Of a stretch of DNA of 64,000 nucleotides, positions 59,922-64,000 are shown in pieces. The DNA is from Jiangella ureilytica. GTDB lineage: Bacteria; Actinomycetota; Actinomycetes; Jiangellales; Jiangellaceae. Position 1 is the stretch's first letter. The number at the start of each line of letters is the position of its first letter. The translations under genes and the position numbers were made by a program. A model generated the notes under the pieces. It was not told the origin of the DNA and searched no databases. It worked only from the letters and a program-made list of their open reading frames with translations. The stretch covers positions 32,771 to 96,770 of the forward strand of contig NZ_SMKL01000017.1 of the NCBI RefSeq assembly GCF_004348545.1. Reading direction: 5' to 3'.

Positions 59922-60695
59922 TCAGTCGGGCAGCGTGATGCTCATGGCGCCGCGCTCGACCCCGGCGGGCGGCACATCCTCGTCAGGGAGCGGCACGCTC
60001 GCCGTCGCCCGGCCGGACCGGCCCTGCGTAGGAGGGACGAACCGATACCCGACGTTGCGGACGGTGCCGATGAGCGACTCGTGGTCGGCGCCGAGCTTGG
60101 CCCGCAGCCGCCGCACATGGACGTCGACCGTGCGGGTACCACCGAAGTAGTCGTAGCCCCACACCTCTTGGAGGAGCTGAGCGCGGGTGAACACACGGCC
60201 GGGATGCTGGGCCAGGAACTTCAGCAGCTCGAACTCCTTGTACGTGAGGTCGAGTGTGCGCCGGGCCACCTTGGCGGTGTACGTGGCCTCGTCGATGACG
60301 AGGTCGCCGGAGCGGATCTCGTCGGGTGCGTCGTCGCCGGCCGCGGCCAGCCGGCCCTGCGCGAGCCGCAGCCGAGCCTCGACCTCGGCCGGCCCCGCGG
60401 AGTCGAGGAGGACGTCGTCGATGCCCCATTCGGCGGTGACCGCGGCCAGCCCGCCCTCGGTGACGATGGCCATGAGCGGCACGTCGACGCCGGTGGTGCG
60501 GATGAGCCGCGTGAGGCCGCGCGCCTGGGAGAGGTCGCGCCGCGCGTCGACGGCGACGACGTCACCCGTCGGCGCGTCGACCAGCGCCGATGCCTCCGCC
60601 GGGAGGACCCGGACGTCGTGCAGCAGGAAGCCCAGTGCCGGTAGCACCTCGGCCGAGGGCTGCAGCGAGTTGGTCAGCAGGACGATGGTTGCCAT
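59922..60695 (-). CDS. glnR: GlnR-type nitrogen regulator (atypical response regulator)
   Basis: 257 residues from ATG 60695. The receiver domain is the GlnR kind: [26 protein letters not shown], Asp50 and Arg52 in [48 protein letters not shown]. It lacks a normal phosphorylation pocket and has no partner kinase, as expected for the charge-stabilised GlnR dimer. The DNA-binding domain is [56 protein letters not shown]. GlnR controls nitrogen assimilation and much sugar uptake in actinomycetes. Confidence 0.97.
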   Translation of the reverse strand: MATIVLLTNSLQPSAEVLPALGFLLHDVRVLPAEASALVDAPTGDVVAVDARRDLSQARGLTRLIRTTGVDVPLMAIVTEGGLAAVTAEWGIDDVLLDSAGPAEVEARLRLAQGRLAAAGDDAPDEIRSGDLVIDEATYTAKVARRTLDLTYKEFELLKFLAQHPGRVFTRAQLLQEVWGYDYFGGTRTVDVHVRRLRAKLGADHESLIGTVRNVGYRFVPPTQGRSGRATASVPLPDEDVPPAGVERGAMSITLPD

Positions 60696-60734
60696 GTCGC
60701 GACCTCCAGTCGGGCCGGGTGCCCCACGAACGCA

Positions 60735-60770
60735 CAAGGGACCTGTCGGCGTCATCGCCCAGGTCCCTTG
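60735..60770. repeat. Inverted repeat between glnR and a divergent hydrolase
   Basis: CAAGGGACCT (60735-60744) and its complement AGGTCCCTTG (60761-60770) are 10-bp perfect arms around 16 bases. Neither adjacent gene ends here, so a terminator is unlikely; an operator or transcript leader is more natural. Confidence 0.55.
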
Positions 60771-60789
60771 GTGAGAGAGAATAGCTGAT

Positions 60790-61620
60790 ATGCCCGACCT
60801 CGACACGTCCGGGGCAGACATCGATCCCCGGCCGGACGTCCGCCCGACACGTTCCGGACACACGCGCCGCCTGCTGGCGGCCGACGGGACGCTGCTGCAC
60901 GCCCGCTACTTCCCCCGCCGCGACGGCGTCGCCGGCGACCTCGCCGTGGTCGTCGCCCACGGGTTCACCCAGAGCTCGCGCAGCCCGCAGATGAAGCGCA
61001 TCTGCAGCTGGCTCAGCGAGCACGCGTCGGTGGTCCTGCTCGACCTGCGCGGCCACGGCCGCTCCCGCGGGCACTCCACGCTGGGCTGGCGCGAGGTGCT
61101 CGACATGGACGCGGCGGTGAGCTGGGCGCGGGCGCTGGGCTACCGGCGGGTCGCCACGCTCGGGTTCTCGCTCGGCTCCGCGGTCGCGGTGCGGCACGGC
61201 GCGCTGCACCGCGGCGTCGGCGCCGTGGCCGCCGTCAGCGTCCCCGGCGAGTGGCACTACCGCGGCACGGCGGCCATGCGCACGCTGCTGCGGCTCATCC
61301 TCACCAAGCCGGGGCGGCTGCTGCTGCGGCTGGCCCGGCGCACGCGCGTGTCGCCGCTCGGCTGGTCGACGCCCGACCCCATCGACGCGCGCGCCGCGGC
61401 CGCCGAGCTCGACGTTCCCTTGCTGGTGGTGCACGGCGACCAGGACGACTACTTCCCCGTGCACCACGCCTGGCAGGTGCACGCCGCCGCGCCCGAGGCC
61501 ACGCTCTGGCTCGAGCGCGGCTTCGGGCACGCCGAGGCCGGCGCCACCGAGTCGCTGGTCTCGCGCATCGGCGCCTGGCTCGACCAGCACACGCGCGCCG
61601 TCGACGCCGTCCGGGCATGA
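60790..61620 (+). CDS. Alpha/beta hydrolase
   Basis: 276 residues from ATG 60790. HGFTQSSRS oxyanion loop, [16 protein letters not shown], nucleophile elbow LGFSLGSAV, the Asp in [11 protein letters not shown] and the final His in [10 protein letters not shown]. It resembles esterase or lysophospholipase-type hydrolases. It is divergent from glnR and followed 7 bases later by a MoaD/ThiS gene, so the two are cotranscribed. Substrate unknown. Confidence 0.9.
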   Translation: MPDLDTSGADIDPRPDVRPTRSGHTRRLLAADGTLLHARYFPRRDGVAGDLAVVVAHGFTQSSRSPQMKRICSWLSEHASVVLLDLRGHGRSRGHSTLGWREVLDMDAAVSWARALGYRRVATLGFSLGSAVAVRHGALHRGVGAVAAVSVPGEWHYRGTAAMRTLLRLILTKPGRLLLRLARRTRVSPLGWSTPDPIDARAAAAELDVPLLVVHGDQDDYFPVHHAWQVHAAAPEATLWLERGFGHAEAGATESLVSRIGAWLDQHTRAVDAVRA

Positions 61621-61627
61621 TGGATCC

Positions 61628-61936
61628 ATGGCGAAGGTGACCCTGCACTACTGGGCGGCCATCCGCGCGGCGGCCGGCATCCCCGAAGAGGTCGTCGACG
61701 CCGGCACGCTCGCCGAGGCGCTGGCCGCGGCCCGCGCGGCGCACGCCGGCAACCCGCGGTTCGCCACCGTCCTCGACATCTGCGCCGTGGTGGTCGACGG
61801 CACACCCGCCGGCTCGCGCGACCGGTCGGCCATCGCGCTGCACGACGGGTCCGCCGTCGAGCTGCTCCCGCCGTTCGCCGGCGGGAGCAGCCCGCGCGTG
61901 ACCTCCTGGCCCGGCCCGACGACATCCGAGGGCTAG
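61628..61936 (+). CDS. MoaD/ThiS-family sulfur-carrier-like protein with C-terminal tail
   Basis: 102 residues from ATG 61628. Ubiquitin-like fold of MoaD/ThiS: VTLHYWAAIRAAAGIPEEVVDAGTLAEALAAARAAH, CAVVVDGTPAG, DGSAVELLPPFAGG. In working carriers the GG is the last pair and is made a thiocarboxylate by an E1-like enzyme. Here GG is residues 85-86 and 16 more residues follow, so processing or another role is needed. Its stop interlocks with that of the converging lipoprotein (CTAG). Confidence 0.88.
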   Translation: MAKVTLHYWAAIRAAAGIPEEVVDAGTLAEALAAARAAHAGNPRFATVLDICAVVVDGTPAGSRDRSAIALHDGSAVELLPPFAGGSSPRVTSWPGPTTSEG

Positions 61937-63348
61937 CTGGTGCGGCGGCCTCCGACCAGGTAGGACGGCTCACCGACCGCCCCCTCCAGGATCGCCGCGC
62001 CGAACTCGCCGTCGACCATCTCGAAGCTCTCGTGCGGCGGCTCGATCGCCGTCGCCTCGCCCGAGGCCAGGTCGATGGTGAGGGTGCCGTTCTCGGTCGA
62101 GCCGTAGACGGTGGTGTCGTCGACGGCCCAGCCCTGGATGCCGAAGTCCGTCGGCACCCGGGTGACGGTGCCGGCCTCGATGTCCACGATGACGGCCAGC
62201 GTCGACCATGACGCGAACAGGTGCGTGCCGTCGGGCGAGAGCAGCGTCCCGGTCTCGCCGGCCATGACGTCGGCGGCCGCGGCGGCCGGCTCGGCCCCGG
62301 CAAGGTCGGCGGGGGTAGGCGTGACGGCCTCGTGGGTGGCGGCGTCGAGCCAGCTCAGCTCGAACGTCGTGTAGTTCTCGTCGGTCGGGGTGACGGTCAG
62401 CACGTAGCCGCCCACGATGATCGTCAGCTGGTTCGGGCCCTCGCCGAAGAGGCTGTCCTCCTCGTTGGGCGTCCCGGTGACGGTGTTCCAGGCCTCGGTG
62501 CCGTCGGCACTGCGGGCCAGCCAGCCCACGTGGGTCGAGCCGTTCTCGGGGCCGTCCGGGGTCCAGGCCACGCCCTTGACGTAGGACAGCAGGAGGTCGC
62601 CGGAGACTCCGGCGAACCGCTCGTCCAGGTCGTAGTCGCCGATGACCATCGGCTCAGGGTCGCGGTTCACCGTGGTGAACTCGGCCGCGCCCGGGGCCAG
62701 GAACTGATCGCCGGCCAGCAGGCCCTGGTCGGTCCAGTAGACGTCGGTCGCGGCCAGCTCGCTCTGCGGGGCGGTGATGTGCACCTCGGGCTCGAAGGCG
62801 GGGTCCTCGCTGCCGGCGTCGCCGCCGTCGTCGCCGCCCGCGTCGGCCGGCCACGCCAGGTAGCCCCAAGCCGCCGAGGCCTCGGTCAGCGCGTCGCCGG
62901 CGTCGCTCTCGGTGACCACGACGGCGACGCCCGGGTCGCCGCCGACCTCGGTGGCGCGTAGCCCGGACGCCGGGCCGGGCAGCACCGAGGACTTCCAGAG
63001 CCGGTCGCCGGTCTCGGCGTCCAACGCGATCACGTGCCGCGCGGCCGTGGGGTCGGAGGCGTCCGGCTCGAGCGCGAACACGATGCCGTCGGCCAGGACC
63101 GGGCGTTCCAGGTCCGAGTGCGCCCAGCAGGCGTCCGGGCGGAGGCCCTCGGGCAGCGACTCGCGCAGCTGCGGTGGGCAGGGAGACTCCAGGCCGGTCT
63201 CCTCGGGGGTGGAGTCGTCCGACGGCGCCTGGCTCGGCGCGTCGGTGCTGGGCTCGGAGGCGGAGGGGTCGGAGTCGTCGCCGCACCCCGTCAGTGCGAC
63301 CGCCGCGACGGCCAGGAGCGCCGCGATCCGGCCGCGAGTGGTGGACAT
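61933..63348 (-). CDS. PQQ-like beta-propeller lipoprotein
   Basis: 471 residues from ATG 63348. Lipoprotein signal ending LTGC (Cys 22), then a Ser/Asp/Glu linker. The body has repeated propeller-like strands with Asp-Ala-x-Thr-Gly-x2-Leu-Trp (IALDAETGDRLWKSSV) and similar turns; PQQ ligands are not evident, so it is probably a scaffold or binding protein. It faces the outside of the membrane. Function unknown. Confidence 0.8.
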   Translation of the reverse strand: MSTTRGRIAALLAVAAVALTGCGDDSDPSASEPSTDAPSQAPSDDSTPEETGLESPCPPQLRESLPEGLRPDACWAHSDLERPVLADGIVFALEPDASDPTAARHVIALDAETGDRLWKSSVLPGPASGLRATEVGGDPGVAVVVTESDAGDALTEASAAWGYLAWPADAGGDDGGDAGSEDPAFEPEVHITAPQSELAATDVYWTDQGLLAGDQFLAPGAAEFTTVNRDPEPMVIGDYDLDERFAGVSGDLLLSYVKGVAWTPDGPENGSTHVGWLARSADGTEAWNTVTGTPNEEDSLFGEGPNQLTIIVGGYVLTVTPTDENYTTFELSWLDAATHEAVTPTPADLAGAEPAAAAADVMAGETGTLLSPDGTHLFASWSTLAVIVDIEAGTVTRVPTDFGIQGWAVDDTTVYGSTENGTLTIDLASGEATAIEPPHESFEMVDGEFGAAILEGAVGEPSYLVGGRRTS

Positions 63349-63425
63349 GTCCAGTGGATCCTCTCGGTCGACATGTGCCCGTTCGTCATCACGTGAAACG
63401 TTGTGCCATATACCGTAGGGGACCG

Positions 63426-63485
63426 GCGCCCGTCCAGCGGGCGAGACCGACATCACGCCGCACCCGCCGAGCGCCCGTCCAGCGG
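63426..63485 (+). repeat. Two 15-bp direct repeats
   Basis: GCGCCCGTCCAGCGG occurs at 63426-63440 and again at 63471-63485, 45 bases apart, in the intergenic DNA between the divergent lipoprotein and the last membrane protein. Possibly a regulator site or leftover duplication. Confidence 0.5.
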
Positions 63486-63552
63486 CCGGACTGTTGTGGA
63501 CTTGTTGTCATTTCGGCGTGGGTGGGGGGTCCGGGTCTGCAAGCATTCAAAG

Positions 63553-64000
63553 GTGCCCTCCGTCCAAGCCTCGCTGGCCGTCGCCGCCCTCGCCGGCGTC
63601 CTGGTCCTCGCGTCGGCATCCGGGAGCACCCTGCTGGCCGGCGGCATCGCCCTGGTCGTCCTGATCTTCACGCTCGGCGCGGTCGGCGCGGCGCGCGTGC
63701 ACTCGGCCCGCTGGTCGGCCGTCGTCGCCCTGCTCGCGGCCGGCGGCGCGCTCGGGTGGACGTGGGCCGAGAGCACGTCCGACCTCACGCCCATCGCGGC
63801 GCTGCTGGGTCCCACGCTGGTGCTCTCGATCGTGGTCCAGCTCTGGCGGCGCGACGGCCGGGCCGGGCTCACCACGTCGCTGGCGGTCGCCGTCACGGCG
63901 TCCGTGCTGGCCGTCCTGCCGGTCACCTGGCTGGCGCTGCGCGAGTCCAGCGACGGGCGGTATCCCGTCGGGCTGGCGCTGCTGGGGGTGGGGGCGGTGG
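63553..64000 (+). CDS. Polytopic membrane protein, N-terminal part (cut by window end)
   Basis: About 149 residues from GTG 63553 are visible; the gene continues past the right edge. At least four membrane segments appear: LAVAALAGVLVLASASG, TLLAGGIALVVLIFTLGAV, WSAVVALLAAGGALGW and LTTSLAVAVTASVLAVLPVTWLAL. The short polar links suggest a multi-pass transporter or envelope protein. No family is recognised from this part. Confidence 0.7.
   Translation, partial: MPSVQASLAVAALAGVLVLASASGSTLLAGGIALVVLIFTLGAVGAARVHSARWSAVVALLAAGGALGWTWAESTSDLTPIAALLGPTLVLSIVVQLWRRDGRAGLTTSLAVAVTASVLAVLPVTWLALRESSDGRYPVGLALLGVGAV

Noticed and set aside
61933..61936. CTAG in which two stop codons interlock
   Set aside because: Real, but short overlaps of converging stops are frequent in compact genomes and have no clear meaning.

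Overview
This window is a high-GC chromosomal segment from an actinomycete. The lineage markers are a WhiB-family Fe-S regulator, mycothiol synthase (MshD), the nitrogen regulator GlnR, a SigB/SigF-type stress sigma factor, PadR-controlled DrrAB-type transporters and frequent GTG starts. Family-level assignment is only a guess; the large secreted ThuA/sugar-dehydrogenase protein recalls genera such as Jiangella or Kribbella. There are no rRNA or tRNA genes, no CRISPR array and no prophage.

Layout. (1) 1-7.2 kb: a PfkB kinase cut by the window edge, a UdgX-type uracil-DNA glycosylase, a sugar-nucleotide epimerase, GAF-ANTAR and WhiB regulators, a LigD-like ligase without a polymerase domain, and a group-2 sigma factor. 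(2) 7.3-17.7 kb: an envelope-glycan or secondary-glycoside island. Seven minus-strand genes from a carbamoyltransferase to a family-9 glycosyltransferase are joined by ATGA/GTGA or short overlaps. They encode a GT2-heptose phosphatase fusion, two heptosyltransferase-like GT9 enzymes, a GT4 enzyme, an HldE-like kinase/nucleotidyltransferase and an SDR, and are flanked by another epimerase and another glycosyltransferase. (3) 17.7-30.8 kb: mixed housekeeping and regulation, including an ECF sigma factor without an ordinary start codon plus a repeat-rich membrane partner, a DrrAB/PadR unit with paired operators, CutA, STAS, an AKR/LysR divergent pair, SigF, CspA and Ung. (4) 30.8-37.4 kb: RF3; then a DUF559/AbiEi-like nuclease gene bracketed by two copies of a long palindromic element that run inverted to each other; then isochorismatase, NTF2-like, WYL and Ser/Thr kinase genes. 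(5) 37.4-60.7 kb: a phosphate-to-nitrogen block (DUF47-PiT, pstSCAB, MutT1-like hydrolase, CYTH-CHAD, PPK1, a two-component system, a MacB-like exporter, MshD, GlnR) whose order matches the Streptomyces pitH1-pst-mutT-ppk-mshD-glnR region as I remember it. A 1,556-residue secreted ThuA/GSDH/PKD/CBM/DUF1080 protein with its own LacI-type operator sits between PiT and PstB. (6) 60.8-64 kb: a hydrolase, a MoaD/ThiS protein with a tail beyond its diglycine, a PQQ-like lipoprotein and a membrane protein cut by the window end.

The phosphate genes work together: PiT and Pst import phosphate, PPK1 stores it as polyphosphate, the CHAD protein probably acts on polyphosphate, and the MutT1-like protein hydrolyses nucleotides. 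PhoP-type direct repeats precede pstS and the PiT operon. The best leads for something undescribed are the palindrome-bracketed nuclease element, the heptose-carbamoyl glycan operon and the giant sugar-oxidation protein.
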